Below are positions 41,026 to 41,055 of a DNA stretch of 41,055 nucleotides, piece by piece. Under the pieces are notes generated by a model. That model searched no databases. It saw only the letters and a program-made list of their open reading frames with translations, and had not been told where the DNA came from. The first letter of the stretch is position 1. Each line of letters starts with the position of its first letter. The DNA is from an uncultured Clostridia bacterium (GTDB lineage Bacteria; Bacillota; Clostridia; UBA1381), in the NCBI GenBank assembly GCA_947627795.1, contig CANQXJ010000016.1:1-41055 (forward strand), written 5' to 3'. The position numbers and the translations under genes are program-made.

Positions 41026-41055
41026 ACCCTTTTTACCTCCGAAAAATGTAGTCGT

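Overview
The window looks like chromosomal DNA of an anaerobic Clostridia-type Bacillota, probably gut-associated. This is an inference from AGGAGG-type ribosome binding sites, sigma-70 promoters with 17-base spacers, Clostridia-style gene neighbourhoods (ecfA1-ecfA2-ecfT-truA, DUF5711 next to cvpA), the anaerobic cbi route to cobalamin, and the palindromic repeats. No rRNA, tRNA or CRISPR was seen.

Layout. 1-1110: the edge of a possible integrated element, with a ClpX-like AAA+ ATPase cut by the window edge and an att-like direct-repeat block beside lysS. 1199-5317: lysS (-), a secreted Ig-like/glucosaminidase autolysin (+), trmB (-). 5472-14069 (+): threonine ammonia-lyase; HD phosphohydrolase-recX-rimO-pgsA-hisIE; metY; a patatin-like lipase. 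14198-21566 (-): ecfA1-ecfA2-ecfT-truA-DUF5711-cvpA-ilvD, read right to left. 21743-22606 (-): an RlmI-like methyltransferase. 22695-37996 (-): a tightly packed operon of about 15 kb with an FNT-type channel followed by cbiD, cbiF, cbiG, cbiH, cbiJ, cbiET, cbiA, cobT, cobU, cobS, a short CobU-like gene, cobC, cbiB, cobD, cbiP, cobO and cbiC. Together these cover most of anaerobic corrin ring contraction, amidation, adenosylation and nucleotide-loop assembly; cbiL, a cobalt chelatase and uroporphyrinogen methyltransferase are not in the window. 38181-39534 (+): a small acidic helical protein, then a lipoprotein barnase with its barstar. 39565-41025 (-): a secreted SLH-domain protein.

Three copies of a TA-flanked, MITE-like palindromic element (6683-6924, 11169-11465, 18874-19115) sit exactly at gene ends. 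Two of them now supply the stop codon of the preceding gene (hisIE, ecfT).

The most striking signal is a 12-base motif, TTTAGTGTCCCC (GGGGACACTAAA on the coding strand). I find 17 exact and about 10 near-exact copies between 23238 and 36490, all inside the cobalamin operon, and none elsewhere in the window by eye. It lies inside coding sequence in all three forward reading frames (GDTK, GTLK/GTLN and, for two inverted copies, FSVP and LVSP), abuts four start codons, and occurs as direct pairs (18 or 27 bases apart) and inverted pairs. It therefore behaves as a DNA- or RNA-level element, not a protein motif. I could not match it to a described system.
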